DNA of 64,000 nucleotides from Pseudomonas putida (GTDB lineage: Bacteria > Pseudomonadota > Gammaproteobacteria > Pseudomonadales > Pseudomonadaceae). Location: positions 5,224,501 to 5,288,500 of the forward strand of contig NZ_CP109603.1 in assembly GCF_025905425.1 (NCBI RefSeq). Direction: 5' to 3'. Position 1 is the first letter of the stretch; each line of letters starts with the position of its first letter. Positions 1-9,344 of this stretch are shown piece after piece. Under the pieces are notes generated by a model, which was not told where the DNA came from, made no database searches, and worked only from the letters and a program-made list of their open reading frames with translations. A program made the translations under genes and the position numbers.

Positions 1-657
1 CTGGCCGCCTGCTCCAGTGCCCCGGTCGAACAGGCCGATGCACCTGCTCAAGCCGATGCCTGGCAGCAGTTGCAACAGACCATCGCCAGCAATGAGCTGG
101 CTACCGCCGAAGACCAGTTGGCTGCCTTGCAGGCGCAGTCGCCCGTTGACCCGCGCCTGGAACAGTACCAGCGGCAGTTGGCCGAGGCGTATCTGCAGCG
201 TAGCCAGATTGTCTTGCAGAAAGGCGATGTCAACGCCGCTGCCACTGCCCTGGCGCGTGCCCGCGCGCTGATGCCGCAAGCCCCGGCGGTGACCGGTGGC
301 GATGCTGTGCGCCAGGCGCGCAAAGCAGAATTGGAAAAGGCCGAGGCAGCCTTGAAGGCGGCCGAGGCGAAGCCTCAGGCGCGGGTGATCGACCCAACCG
401 CACCGAGCACCGTGATTGCGCTGAAGACCACGGACATTGCTGCCATGCGCCGCCAGCTCGATGAGATTGCTGCCGATGTGGTGAACTACCAGTGCCATGT
501 GGTGTTCCAGGTGCCACGGACCGAGGATGCGCCTTGGCTGAAGACGCTGCTGGAAAAACGGGTGCACAAGATCGACAGCGGGTTCGAGCTTAAGCAGAAG
601 CACGAAATCCAGCGCAAGCTGCCAGCCCAGGTGGTTCTGGTCCCGCATCAGCGCTAA
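1..657 (+). CDS. Lipoprotein of unknown function, 5' end outside window
   Basis: The reading frame is open from the first base and ends with TAA at 655-657. The first codons give Leu-Ala-Ala-Cys, a lipobox, so only the signal-peptide N terminus is missing and the protein is probably a membrane-anchored lipoprotein. The mature part (about 215 residues) is rich in Ala, Gln and Glu in long predicted helices, as in tetratricopeptide-like or coiled-coil periplasmic proteins; the last 70 residues are less repetitive. I do not recognise a named family. It converges on katE, and a perfect REP palindrome separates the two stop codons. Confidence 0.8.
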   Translation: MAACSSAPVEQADAPAQADAWQQLQQTIASNELATAEDQLAALQAQSPVDPRLEQYQRQLAEAYLQRSQIVLQKGDVNAAATALARARALMPQAPAVTGGDAVRQARKAELEKAEAALKAAEAKPQARVIDPTAPSTVIALKTTDIAAMRRQLDEIAADVVNYQCHVVFQVPRTEDAPWLKTLLEKRVHKIDSGFELKQKHEIQRKLPAQVVLVPHQR

Positions 658-660
658 AAG

Positions 661-717
661 CTTCGCGGGGCAAGCCCGCTCCCACCTACTCAGTGGGAGC
701 GGGCTTGCCCCGCGAAG
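661..717. repeat. REP pair, perfect palindrome with 25-bp arms
   Basis: Arms at 661-685 and 693-717 are exact reverse complements around a 7-base loop. It lies between two convergent genes, so a transcript from either side would form a strong hairpin; there is no T run. The core (gcaagcccgctcccac) is the P. putida REP motif that recurs throughout this window. Confidence 0.9.
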
Positions 718-725
718 AGGCCCTG

Positions 726-2870
726 TCAGGCTGGCACAGCTTCAGCAACTGCCTCCCTTTCCCACACCCGATGCCCTTCAACCGCTTTGACAAAGGCATC
801 CACGGTCTTCTGGTCATCCCCCAGCAACAGGCCCTTGTCCTCCTTGAGCCCCAAGCTGCCCAGCAATGCCTTGCCTTCCTTGGCCAATGCGATCGCCTTC
901 AGATGCTTGTAGCCCTCAAGCAGGAAGTGCTTGGCCAGGCCGCTGGCACCCAATGCGTCCAATGACGCCTTGCCCGCCGGCACCAGAATCCCGTCGAACA
1001 TGATCGAAGGCATACCCTCCATCGACGCATCCACCGGCAGCTGCTTGCCTTGGGCGGTTTTAACCGGCGCCGAACTCGGCCCCAGCACCAGAATGCGCGC
1101 ACTGTGGGCTTCAAGCGCCTTGACCAGTTGATCGACACTCGCCCCATCCACGCCGTCGGCCACCAGCACAGCGATCTTGCGGCCTTTGATACCGACATCC
1201 CCTGGGTGATTCATCTGGCTCAAGACAGGTGATTGCGCCAACTTGCTGCCTTTGACCTGCACCGTGCCAGCCTTGGGCGCAGGCAGGCCGAGGTTGGCTG
1301 CCACAGCCGCCGCCAGCTTCAGGTCGATGTTGGCCAGAATCTCGTTCACCTCACGCACGCGGATATGCTCGCGCTCCACTTTGCCCAGCTCGAAGCTGTA
1401 GGCCTTGATGATGTGCTGCTGCTCATTGGGGCTCATGCTCTGGAAGAACAGACGCGCCTGCGAAAAGTGGTCACCGAATGACTCGCTGCGCTGCCGGATT
1501 TTCACCGCATCGATGCGCTCCTGATAACTTTCGAAGCCGCCATCCTGGGCAGCGGCAGGGGTTTCTTTAGGCCAGCCGCCGTCAATCGAGTTTGGCTCGT
1601 AAGACGCACGGCCCTTGTGGATAGTCTGCCGGTGCAGCGCGTCACGTTGATTATTGTGGTTCGGCGCCACCGGGCGGTTGATCGGGATTTCATGGAAGTT
1701 AGGCCCGCCCAGGCGGCTCAGTTGGGTGTCGGTGTAGGAGAACAACCGGCCCTGCAGCAGCGGGTCATTGGAAAAGTCGATGCCCGGCACGATATGCCCA
1801 GGGCAGAACGCGACCTGCTCGACTTCGGCAAAGAAGTTGTCGGGGTTACGGTTGAGCACCATTTTGCCCAACGGCGTAACCGGCACCAGTTCCTCGGGGA
1901 TAATCTTGGTGGGGTCGAGCAGGTCGAATTCGAACTTGTGTTCATCAGCTTCCGGCACGATCTGTACACCCAGCTCCCACTCAGGGTAATCACCGGTCTC
2001 GATCGCTTCGCGAAGGTCGCGACGGTGGAAGTCGGTGTCCTTGCCCGCAAGCTTTTGCGCCTCGTCCCACAGCACCGAGTGCACGCCTTGGCGCGGTTTC
2101 CAGTGAAACTTGACGAAGCTCGCCACCCCTTCGGCATTGATCAGGCGGAAGGTGTGCACGCCAAAACCCTCCATCATCCGTAGGCTGCGAGGTATCGCAC
2201 GGTCGGACATGGCCCAGATGACCATGTGCGCCGACTCCGGCACCAGCGAGACAAAATCCCAAAAGGTGTCATGGGCCGAGCCACCGGTGGGCATCTCGTT
2301 GTGCGGCTCGGGTTTGACCGCATGCACGAAGTCAGGGAACTTGATCGCATCCTGGATGAAGAACACCGGCATGTTATTGCCTACCAGGTCGAAATTGCCT
2401 TCATCTGTGTAGAACTTGACGGCAAAACCACGCACATCGCGCACCGTGTCGCCCGAACCGCGCGGGCCCTGCACCGTGGAAAAGCGCACGAACACCGGGG
2501 TGATCTTCTCGGGGTCCTGCAGGAAACCGGCCTTGGTCAGTTCGGCGTGGTTACCGTAACTCTGGAAATAACCATGGGCGCCGGTGCCCCGGGCATGGAC
2601 GATGCGTTCAGGGATACGCTCATGATCGAAGTGAGTGATCTTCTCGCGCATGATGAAGTCTTCGAGCAGCGAAGGCCCGCGTGGCCCGGCCTTGAGGCTG
2701 TTCTGGTTGTCAGCGATCTTCACACCTTGATTGGTCCGCAGCGCCTGGCCCGTAGCATCGCTGCGCACACCCTCCAGGCTCTGCAATTTGGTATTGGTAT
2801 TGGCATGATCGGGGCTGTTGACCCCGGCGGCCTGGCTTTCTTTGGGCGCATCAACTTTCTTGCTAGGCAT
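726..2870 (-). CDS. katE: Large-subunit (clade 2, HPII-type) monofunctional catalase
   Basis: The 714-residue protein dismutates hydrogen peroxide in the cytoplasm. The distal-site motif [10 protein letters not shown] carries the catalytic His at residue 92; the Asn of NNMP is near 165-166; the proximal heme ligand Tyr is at 379 in RLFSYTDTQ. The length and the C-terminal flavodoxin/GATase1-like domain (from about residue 565, [11 protein letters not shown]) mark the large-subunit HPII class rather than the ~480-residue small class. The N-terminal ~70 residues are the usual low-complexity arm. In pseudomonads this class is typically RpoS-controlled; I cannot confirm a promoter from the sequence. 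The gene is monocistronic and leftward, divergent from metN. Confidence 0.97.
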   Translation of the reverse strand: MPSKKVDAPKESQAAGVNSPDHANTNTKLQSLEGVRSDATGQALRTNQGVKIADNQNSLKAGPRGPSLLEDFIMREKITHFDHERIPERIVHARGTGAHGYFQSYGNHAELTKAGFLQDPEKITPVFVRFSTVQGPRGSGDTVRDVRGFAVKFYTDEGNFDLVGNNMPVFFIQDAIKFPDFVHAVKPEPHNEMPTGGSAHDTFWDFVSLVPESAHMVIWAMSDRAIPRSLRMMEGFGVHTFRLINAEGVASFVKFHWKPRQGVHSVLWDEAQKLAGKDTDFHRRDLREAIETGDYPEWELGVQIVPEADEHKFEFDLLDPTKIIPEELVPVTPLGKMVLNRNPDNFFAEVEQVAFCPGHIVPGIDFSNDPLLQGRLFSYTDTQLSRLGGPNFHEIPINRPVAPNHNNQRDALHRQTIHKGRASYEPNSIDGGWPKETPAAAQDGGFESYQERIDAVKIRQRSESFGDHFSQARLFFQSMSPNEQQHIIKAYSFELGKVEREHIRVREVNEILANIDLKLAAAVAANLGLPAPKAGTVQVKGSKLAQSPVLSQMNHPGDVGIKGRKIAVLVADGVDGASVDQLVKALEAHSARILVLGPSSAPVKTAQGKQLPVDASMEGMPSIMFDGILVPAGKASLDALGASGLAKHFLLEGYKHLKAIALAKEGKALLGSLGLKEDKGLLLGDDQKTVDAFVKAVEGHRVWEREAVAEAVPA

Positions 2871-3096
2871 GGTCGGCTTTCCTCATCAGTCATCAGGCTT
2901 GCCCGTGAGGGCTTGTTCAAGTAGTGACTGGAGCGCGATTGCCTGCGTTCAATAAGCTTTACCGGTTGTCGCGTTATGCCAGATGGGTTGGTGCATTACG
3001 AAATAAATGCTAAGAACAGCTATGGGAAAAGGCTAAAATGCGCCACCCCAGCTAACCGCTGACCCAAAATTCCATGCGCCCCACAAGGTTCGCTAC

Positions 3097-4104
3097 GTGA
3101 TCGAGTTCCAACATGTACACAAGACCTACCGCGTCGCCGGTAGGGAAATCCCCGCCCTCAACCCGACCAGCCTGACCATCGAAGATGGCCAGGTGTTCGG
3201 CCTGATCGGCCACTCCGGCGCTGGCAAAAGCACCATGCTGCGCCTGATCAACCGCCTCGAAGAGCCTTCGGGCGGCAAGATCATCGTCGATGGTGAGGAC
3301 GTCACCGCGTTCAATGCCAACCAGCTGCGCGGCTTCCGCCAGCAAGTCGGGATGATTTTCCAGCACTTCAACCTGCTGGCATCCAAGACCGTGGCCGACA
3401 ACGTGGCCCTGCCATTGACCCTGGCTGGCGAGCTGTCGCGCAGCGAGATCGACAAGCGCGTCACCGAGCTGCTGGCCCGCGTCGGCTTGCAAGACCACGC
3501 CAAGAAGTACCCCGCGCAGCTGTCCGGCGGCCAGAAGCAGCGCGTCGGCATTGCCCGCGCCCTGTCCACCAACCCGAAGATCCTGCTGTGCGACGAGGCC
3601 ACCAGTGCCCTCGACCCGCAGACCACTGCGTCGGTGCTGCAACTGTTGGCCGAGATCAACCGTGAGCTGAAGCTGACCATCGTCCTGATCACCCACGAAA
3701 TGGACGTGATCCGCCGGGTCTGCGACCGCGTGGCGGTCATGGATGCCGGGCTGATCGTCGAGCAGGGCTCGGTGGCCGATGTATTCCTGCACCCGCAGCA
3801 CCCGACCACCAAGCGTTTCGTCCAGGAGGACGAACAGGTCGATGAAGGCGAGCAGCGCGATGACTTCGCCCACGTGCCGGGGCGCATCGTGCGCCTGACG
3901 TTCCAGGGCGACGCTACCTACGCGCCGCTGCTGGGCACTGTCGCCCGCGAAACCGGTGTCGACTACAGCATCCTGGCCGGGCGTATCGACCGCATCAAGG
4001 ATGTCCCCTATGGGCAGCTGACCCTGGCCGTCACCGGCGGCGACATGGAAGCGGCATTCGACCGCTTCAAGGCAGCTGACGTACATATGGAGGTACTGCG
4101 TTGA
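3097..4104 (+). CDS. metN: D/L-methionine ABC importer, ATP-binding subunit MetN
   Basis: 335 residues, GTG start. Walker [10 protein letters not shown] at 38-46, ABC signature LSGGQKQR at 143-150, Walker B ILLCDE near 163-168 followed by the D-loop SALD. The C-terminal ~90 residues form the NIL (ACT-like) domain that binds methionine and trans-inhibits uptake in MetN proteins. It energises import by MetI with the periplasmic binder MetQ encoded just downstream. The stop TGA shares one base with the metI ATG, so translation is probably coupled. Confidence 0.97.
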   Translation: MIEFQHVHKTYRVAGREIPALNPTSLTIEDGQVFGLIGHSGAGKSTMLRLINRLEEPSGGKIIVDGEDVTAFNANQLRGFRQQVGMIFQHFNLLASKTVADNVALPLTLAGELSRSEIDKRVTELLARVGLQDHAKKYPAQLSGGQKQRVGIARALSTNPKILLCDEATSALDPQTTASVLQLLAEINRELKLTIVLITHEMDVIRRVCDRVAVMDAGLIVEQGSVADVFLHPQHPTTKRFVQEDEQVDEGEQRDDFAHVPGRIVRLTFQGDATYAPLLGTVARETGVDYSILAGRIDRIKDVPYGQLTLAVTGGDMEAAFDRFKAADVHMEVLR

Positions 4105-4775
4105 TGGACGCCCTGAATTTCTTTGCCAACGTCGATTGGGCCGAAATCTGGCTGGCCACCCTCGACACCATGACCATGCTGTTCGGCTCGCTGTTCTTCA
4201 CCGTGTTGCTGGGCCTGCCGCTGGGCGTGCTGCTGTTCCTCTGCGGCCCGCGCCAGATGTTCGAGCAGAAGGGTGTGTATGCGCTGCTGTCGCTGGTCGT
4301 CAACATCCTGCGTTCGCTGCCGTTCATCATCCTGCTGATCGTGATGATCCCGTTCACCGTGCTGATCACCGGCACCTCGCTGGGCGTCGCCGGCGCCATT
4401 CCGCCGCTGGTGGTCGGGGCCACGCCGTTCTTCGCGCGCCTGGTCGAAACCGCCCTGCGTGAAGTGGACCGCGGCATCATCGAGGCCACCCAGTCGATGG
4501 GCGCTACCACGCGCCAGATCATCACCAGTGCCCTGCTGCCGGAAGCCCGCCCGGGCATCTTCGCGGCCATCACCGTCACCGCCATCACCCTGGTGTCGTA
4601 CACCGCCATGGCCGGTGTGGTGGGCGCGGGCGGCCTGGGCGACCTGGCCATCCGCTTCGGCTACCAGCGCTTCCAGACCGATGTCATGGTCGTGACCGTG
4701 GTGCTGTTGCTGGTGCTGGTTCAGGTACTGCAGAGCGTGGGCGACAAACTGGTCGTGCATTTTTCCCGTAAGTAA
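4104..4775 (+). CDS. metI: Methionine ABC importer, permease subunit MetI
   Basis: 223 residues with five predicted membrane helices and the BPD_transp_1 EAA-type loop (EATQSMGATTRQI, near residues 130-142) that docks on MetN. The ATG at 4104 is chosen because it overlaps the metN stop by one base and matches the usual family N terminus; a TTG three bases earlier is a less likely alternative. Middle gene of the metNIQ operon. Confidence 0.95.
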   Translation: MDALNFFANVDWAEIWLATLDTMTMLFGSLFFTVLLGLPLGVLLFLCGPRQMFEQKGVYALLSLVVNILRSLPFIILLIVMIPFTVLITGTSLGVAGAIPPLVVGATPFFARLVETALREVDRGIIEATQSMGATTRQIITSALLPEARPGIFAAITVTAITLVSYTAMAGVVGAGGLGDLAIRFGYQRFQTDVMVVTVVLLLVLVQVLQSVGDKLVVHFSRK

Positions 4776-4783
4776 CCCCAATG

Positions 4784-4822
4784 GGGTCGGCCTGGCCGAC
4801 CCGTTCGGGGGCCGTCGCGGCC
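4784..4822 (+). promoter_or_regulatory. Two tandem GC hairpins between metI and metQ
   Basis: A nearly perfect 9-bp stem (4784-4792 with 4794-4802) is followed by a shorter ggcc-type hairpin (about 4808-4822). No T run follows, so this looks less like a terminator than an mRNA-processing or stabilising structure. Such a structure could let metQ, the stoichiometrically abundant binder, be expressed above metNI. That role is inference. Confidence 0.45.
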
Positions 4823-4839
4823 CTCACAAGGAGTGATCA

Positions 4840-5610
4840 ATGAAGAAGCTGCTTGCTGTCGCTGCCGCTGTCGCGGCCTTCTCGGCCCACGCCGATACCC
4901 TGACCGTCGCCGCCACCCCGGTGCCGCATGCCGAGATCCTCAACTTCGTCAAACCGCAGTTGGCGAAAGAGGGCGTAGAGCTGAAGGTCAAGGAGTTCAC
5001 CGACTACATCCAGCCGAACGTGCAAGTTGCCGAGAAGCGCCTGGATGCCAACTTCTTCCAGCACCAGCCGTACCTCGATGAGTTCAACAAGGCCAAGGGA
5101 ACCCAGCTGGTCAGCGTTGCCGGCGTGCACATCGAGCCGCTGGGCGTCTACTCGGCCAAGATCAAGAAGCTCGACGAGCTGTCCTCCGGCGCTACCGTGG
5201 TCATCCCCAACGACGCCACCAACGGTGGCCGCGCCCTGCTGCTGCTGGACAAGGCTGGCGTGATCAAGCTCAAGGACAACAAAAACATCCTGTCGACCGT
5301 GAAGGACGTTGCCGAGAACCCGAAGAACATCAAGTTCCGTGAGCTGGAAGCGGCCACCATCCCGCGCGTGCTGACCCAGGTCGATGCCGCCCTGATCAAC
5401 ACCAACTACGCGCTGGAAGCCAAGCTGAACCCTGAGAAGGACGCGCTGGCCATCGAAGGCAGCGACTCGCCTTACGTGAACATCCTGGTTGCCCGCCCGG
5501 ACAACAAAGACTCGCAAGACATGAAGAAACTGGCGGCCGCGCTGCACTCGCCAGAGGTGAAGCAGTTCATCCTCGAGAAGTACAAAGGGGCGGTAGTGCC
5601 GGCGTTCTAA
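4840..5610 (+). CDS. metQ: Periplasmic methionine-binding protein MetQ (NlpA family)
   Basis: 256 residues, ATG preceded by AAGGAG. A Sec signal peptide (MKKLLAVAAAVAAFSAHA) is followed by a mature start at ADT. The family core begins LTVAATPVPHAEIL. Unlike many MetQ proteins there is no lipobox Cys near the cleavage site, so the binder is predicted soluble in the periplasm. It delivers methionine to MetNI encoded immediately upstream. Confidence 0.95.
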   Translation: MKKLLAVAAAVAAFSAHADTLTVAATPVPHAEILNFVKPQLAKEGVELKVKEFTDYIQPNVQVAEKRLDANFFQHQPYLDEFNKAKGTQLVSVAGVHIEPLGVYSAKIKKLDELSSGATVVIPNDATNGGRALLLLDKAGVIKLKDNKNILSTVKDVAENPKNIKFRELEAATIPRVLTQVDAALINTNYALEAKLNPEKDALAIEGSDSPYVNILVARPDNKDSQDMKKLAAALHSPEVKQFILEKYKGAVVPAF

Positions 5611-5633
5611 GCCGTTAAATTGCGCTGGATGCT

Positions 5634-6201
5634 TCGCGGGGCAAGCCCGCTCCCACAGGCAACTCACTGTATTCAAGCTCAGTGGGGTACCTGTGGGAGC
5701 GGGCTTGCCCCGCGAAGCTTTTCAGGCCTGCATCAATCCCGCTTTACCAGCCCCGGCAACTTCCACAGGCAACTCACTATATTCAAGCTCAGTGGGATAC
5801 CTGTGGGAGCGGGCTTGCCCCGCGAAGCTTTTCAGGCCTGCATCAATCCCGCTTTACCAGCCCCGGCAACTCCCACAGGCAACTCACTGTATTCAAGCTC
5901 AGTGGGGTAGTTGTGGGAGCGGGCTTGCCCCGCGAAGCTTTTCAGGCCTGCATCAATCCCGCTTTACCAGCCCCGGCAACTCCCACAGGCAACTCACCGT
6001 ATTCAAGCTCAGTGGGGTAGTTGTGGGAGCTGGCTTGCCCCGCGAAGCTTTTCAGGCCTGCATCAATCCCGCTTTACCAACCCCGGCAACTCCCACAGGC
6101 AACTCACCGTATTCAAGCTCAGTGGGGTAGTTGTGGGAGCTGGCTTGCCCCGCGAAGCTTTTCAGGCCTGCATCAATCCCGCTTTACCAACCCCGGCAAC
6201 T
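5634..6201. repeat. 110-bp tandem repeat array (about 4.9 copies) built from REP plus the Sco gene 3' end
   Basis: The motif gtgggagc(g/t)ggcttg starts at 5693, 5803, 5913, 6023 and 6133, an exact 110-bp period, preceded by a partial unit from about 5634. Each unit holds a REP element, the string gcatcaatcccgctttacc, and a segment ending in agctcagtgg. The last copy runs into the true 3' end of the Sco gene (stop at 6173-6175), and every other copy repeats the last ~10 codons of that gene (QLPGLVKRD plus stop). Copies 4 and 5 share two point changes (gctggc, ccaaccc) that copies 1-3 lack. The array is open in several plus-strand frames because 110 is not a multiple of 3; no protein is proposed. 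Confidence 0.95.
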
Positions 6202-6805
6202 GCGCCACCAGCTTCTGGTTGTTGAACGGCGCACGAATGAACCCGCGCTGACGCCCATCCGGCCCGACAATCGCCAGGTTGCCGCTGTGATCCACGGTAT
6301 ACCCAGGCTTGCTGGTATCGGCCGGAATGAACGGAATGCTCAAGGCATTGGCCAGTTTCTGGGTGTCTTCGATCGACCCCGCCACCCCGACAAAATCTTT
6401 GTCGAAGTAGCCCAGGTACTGCTTGAGCTGGTTCGGCGTATCGCGATTCGGGTCCACGCTCACCAGCACCACCTGCAAACGGTCCACGGCTTCCTTGGGC
6501 AGTTCGCTCTTCACCTGACGCAACTGGGCCAACGTGGTTGGGCAGATGTCCGGGCAGTAGGTGTAGCCGAAGAACAGCAACGACCACTTGCCCTTCAGAT
6601 CATCCAGCGCCACGGGCTGGCCGTCCTGGTTGGTCATGGTCACGTTCGCCACCGTACGGCTCTGCGGCAAGAGGATGATGCCGGCATCGATCAGTTCGGT
6701 CGGGTTTGGCTGATCGCGGCCATTGAGCACCTTGTTGACGGTCAGGCCCAGGATCAACGCGACCAGGGCGACGAGGATGAAGACGGTTTTCTGGGTTCGG
6801 GTCAT
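6173..6805 (-). CDS. SCO1/SenC family copper chaperone for cytochrome oxidase
   Basis: 210 residues: an N-terminal membrane anchor (about 8-24) and a periplasmic thioredoxin-fold domain. The copper site is C84-P-D-I-C88 with His173 (VDHSGN). Sco proteins deliver copper to the CuA centre of oxidase subunit II or reduce its cysteines. It is the last gene of the leftward cox cluster, and its start overlaps the stop of ctaB by 4 bases. Its 3' end is the seed of the tandem array at 5634-6201. Confidence 0.93.
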   Translation of the reverse strand: MTRTQKTVFILVALVALILGLTVNKVLNGRDQPNPTELIDAGIILLPQSRTVANVTMTNQDGQPVALDDLKGKWSLLFFGYTYCPDICPTTLAQLRQVKSELPKEAVDRLQVVLVSVDPNRDTPNQLKQYLGYFDKDFVGVAGSIEDTQKLANALSIPFIPADTSKPGYTVDHSGNLAIVGPDGRQRGFIRAPFNNQKLVAQLPGLVKRD

Positions 6806-7695
6806 AGATTCAGCAACAAGTAGTGGTCAATGAGCAACGCGATGAAAAGCGCGAACAAGTAGCCGATAGAGTACTTGAAGGTGCCGATCGCCGCGTGCGG
6901 CCGGCTGCCACGGTACAACACCCAGGCCCACTGCAGGAAGCGCAGGCCCAGGGCGAGGGCACACGCCAGGTACAACGGGCCGCTCATGTGGATGGCATAG
7001 GGCAGCAGGCTCACCGCCAGCAGAATCAGGGTGTAGAGCAGGATATGCAGCGCGGTGTAGCGCTCGCCGTGGGTCACCGGCAACATCGGGATATCGGCCT
7101 TGGCGTATTCCGCCTTGCGGTGGATGGCCAGGGCCCAGAAGTGCGGCGGGGTCCAGGCGAAGATGATCAGCACCAGCAACAAGGGCTCGGCACTGAGATG
7201 GCCGCTGACCGCCACCCAGCCAAGCAGTGGCGGCGCCGCGCCGGCCAGGCCGCCAATCACGATGTTCTGCGGCGTGGCACGCTTCAGAAAGCCGGTGTAG
7301 AGCACCGCATAGCCCAGCAGCGAAGCCAGAGTCAGCCAGGCGGTCAGGGCGTTGGTGAACACCAGCAGCAGTGCCATGCCCAGCAATGCCAGGGCCAATG
7401 CAAAGGCCAGCGCGGGCAGCGGCGCGACCCGGCCTGTGGCCAGCGGCCGTTTGTGGGTGCGCGCCATCAAGGCGTCGATGCGCCGGTCCACTATGTGGTT
7501 GACCACCGCCGCGCCACCCGCACACAGGCCAATGCCCAGGTTGCCGAACAACAGCACGCTCCAGGCAACGCCTGCGCGGCTGGCGAGGAACATGCCTGCC
7601 AGGGAGGTGATCAACATCAGCACCACCACCTTGGGTTTGGTCAGTTCCAGATAGTCGCGCCAACCTGCCCGCTGTGCGTTTAGAAGCGTCGCCAC
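6802..7695 (-). CDS. ctaB: Protoheme IX farnesyltransferase (heme O synthase)
   Basis: 297 residues and about nine membrane helices, UbiA superfamily. The first Asp-rich motif NHIVDRRIDALMARTHKRPL binds the Mg-farnesyl diphosphate; a second conserved stretch is YAKADIPMLP. It makes heme O from heme B, the substrate of CtaA encoded directly upstream, whose stop overlaps this start by 16 bases. Also called cyoE; placement beside ctaA and the aa3-type oxidase favours the ctaB role. Confidence 0.95.
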   Translation of the reverse strand: MATLLNAQRAGWRDYLELTKPKVVVLMLITSLAGMFLASRAGVAWSVLLFGNLGIGLCAGGAAVVNHIVDRRIDALMARTHKRPLATGRVAPLPALAFALALALLGMALLLVFTNALTAWLTLASLLGYAVLYTGFLKRATPQNIVIGGLAGAAPPLLGWVAVSGHLSAEPLLLVLIIFAWTPPHFWALAIHRKAEYAKADIPMLPVTHGERYTALHILLYTLILLAVSLLPYAIHMSGPLYLACALALGLRFLQWAWVLYRGSRPHAAIGTFKYSIGYLFALFIALLIDHYLLLNL

Positions 7696-8753
7696 GAATC
7701 GTTCCTCATAGGGTGGGAGATATCCACGCCCACCACCGGTGTCAGGCGCCAGCCATGGCCGACGCGCACTTTATCGACCACGCGGATGCGATAATTCACC
7801 AGCACCATGCTCAGTAACAGCATGGCCCCACCCGCGTTGTGGGCCACTGCCACGCCCAGCGGCAGGTGGAACAGCACGTTGCTGATGCCCAGGCCGACCT
7901 GCACGGCCAAGGCCAACAGCACCAGCCGCGCCAGGCCAGAAAGGCCGCAGCGGTACAGCTTGAAGCTCAGCATCAGCAGCACCGCACTGACCAGCAAGGC
8001 GCCCAGCCGGTGGCTGATGTGGATGGCCGTGCGCGCATCGCTGTCCAGTTGGCCGCCCAGGTAGTTGGGCCCGACGTGCTGGGTCAGGTGGAAGCCGTTG
8101 CTGAAGTCCGCCGCTGGCCACCATTGGCCATGGCAGGTGGGCAGGTCGATACAGGCGACCGCGGCATAATTGGCGCTGACCCAGCCACCCAGGGCGATCT
8201 GGCCGATCACCACCAGCAACGCCAGGGCCGCGATCCGGCGCAGGCTCAGCGGTAGTTTCGGCAACGGCGCAAAGGCCCGAGATAGACGCAGAGACAGCAA
8301 GAATAGCAGGCTCAAGGTGGTGAACCCGCCCAGCAGGTGCGCGGTGACGACTTGCGGCCAGAGCTTGAGGGTTACCGTCCACATGCCGAACGCCGCCTGG
8401 GCCAACACCACCGCCAGCAACAGCACCGGCAAGCGGTAGGGCTGGCCATCACGCGCATGCCGGCGCACGGCCTGCAAGGCCAGCCAGGCAATCACCAGCG
8501 CCAGAGTACCGGCGAAATAGCGATGGACCATCTCGGCCCAGCCCTTGGCGGCTTCCACCGGGTGCTCGGGGAAATGCACTTCGGCATGGGCCAGCTGGGC
8601 GTCGGTCTTGGGCACACTGATGAAGCCATAGCAGCCTGGCCAATCGGGGCAGCCCAGGCCCGCGTGGGTCAGGCGGGTATAGGCACCGAGCAAAACGACC
8701 ACCAGTGCCAGCAGGGTGGCGAACACAGCAAGGCGCATTCCAGGTCTGGCCAT
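7680..8753 (-). CDS. ctaA: Heme A synthase (COX15/CtaA)
   Basis: 357 residues with eight predicted membrane helices in two four-helix halves. The first half carries TRLTHAGLGCPDWPGCYGF, typical of COX15-type enzymes, with the paired cysteines in the first extracytoplasmic loop; conserved His residues lie in later helices (HRYFAG, TAHLLGG, HLTQHVG, HISHRLGA). It oxidises the C8 methyl of heme O to give heme A for the oxidase encoded upstream. Confidence 0.95.
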   Translation of the reverse strand: MARPGMRLAVFATLLALVVVLLGAYTRLTHAGLGCPDWPGCYGFISVPKTDAQLAHAEVHFPEHPVEAAKGWAEMVHRYFAGTLALVIAWLALQAVRRHARDGQPYRLPVLLLAVVLAQAAFGMWTVTLKLWPQVVTAHLLGGFTTLSLLFLLSLRLSRAFAPLPKLPLSLRRIAALALLVVIGQIALGGWVSANYAAVACIDLPTCHGQWWPAADFSNGFHLTQHVGPNYLGGQLDSDARTAIHISHRLGALLVSAVLLMLSFKLYRCGLSGLARLVLLALAVQVGLGISNVLFHLPLGVAVAHNAGGAMLLLSMVLVNYRIRVVDKVRVGHGWRLTPVVGVDISHPMRNDSWRRF

Positions 8754-8762
8754 GACAGGCTC

Positions 8763-9344
8763 CTAGCCGATGTTGGACAGCTTGAGCAGGTGGCGCAGGT
8801 CGTCCAGCACGTGCTTGCCGTTGACCTTGGCGTCGTAGCGCAACACCAGGTTGCCGTGCGGGTCGACGATCCACAGCTGCGGGCCGAGCTCACCGACCTT
8901 GTTCAGGTAGCGCTGAGCATCCAGCGGGTAGCGTTGCAACTGCGGGTACTCACGGCCGAGCAACGCCTGGTAGTCGCCGCTCAACGGCTGCGCGGCAGCC
9001 AGCGCGTGGCTGGCGCGGCCGGCATCACGGCCCAGGCCAACTTGTATCTGCCGAGTCAGGTACACCAGGCGCTGGCAGTCTTCGGCGCAGGCCTCGGGGG
9101 TGCTGACCAACACTTGCCAGCGCGCGTCCTGGCCGTCGATGCCGATATCGCTGCGGCTTTCGCCGTTGCCGATCATCGCGCCGTGGTAGCTGCGGCCTTC
9201 CGGTACCCAGAACTTGAGCTTGTACATGCTGGTGGCCAGGATCATCGGGCCGAGCACGACCAGCAAAATCAGAATCAGCTGCAAACGCCCACGGGCTCGG
9301 GGCTTGCTGCGTTCAGGCAGGTCCAGTGGAGTGGCGGTGGCCAT
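8763..9344 (-). CDS. Membrane-anchored protein of the cox assembly cluster
   Basis: 193 residues. The start at 9344 follows a good ribosome site (AAGGAG) and lies inside the 3' end of the SURF1 gene (32-bp overlap). One membrane helix at about 23-41 is followed by a periplasmic domain with a thioredoxin-like pattern; TPEACAEDCQRL holds two cysteines four apart (CxxxC), like Sco proteins, and the C terminus ends WIVDPHGNLVLRYDAKVNGKHV-type. In pseudomonad cox clusters this position holds a conserved hypothetical protein. A role in copper or disulfide handling during oxidase assembly is inferred from the cysteine pair and the context. Confidence 0.8.
   Translation of the reverse strand: MATATPLDLPERSKPRARGRLQLILILLVVLGPMILATSMYKLKFWVPEGRSYHGAMIGNGESRSDIGIDGQDARWQVLVSTPEACAEDCQRLVYLTRQIQVGLGRDAGRASHALAAAQPLSGDYQALLGREYPQLQRYPLDAQRYLNKVGELGPQLWIVDPHGNLVLRYDAKVNGKHVLDDLRHLLKLSNIG

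Noticed and set aside
5693..6201. CRISPR-like regular repeats
   Set aside because: The period is 110 bp with near-identical units and no variable spacers; no cas genes are nearby.
5620..6251. Overlapping repeat-peptide frames across the 110-bp array
   Set aside because: The frames arise because a 110-bp unit without stops shifts frame at each copy; there is no ribosome site or plausible protein.
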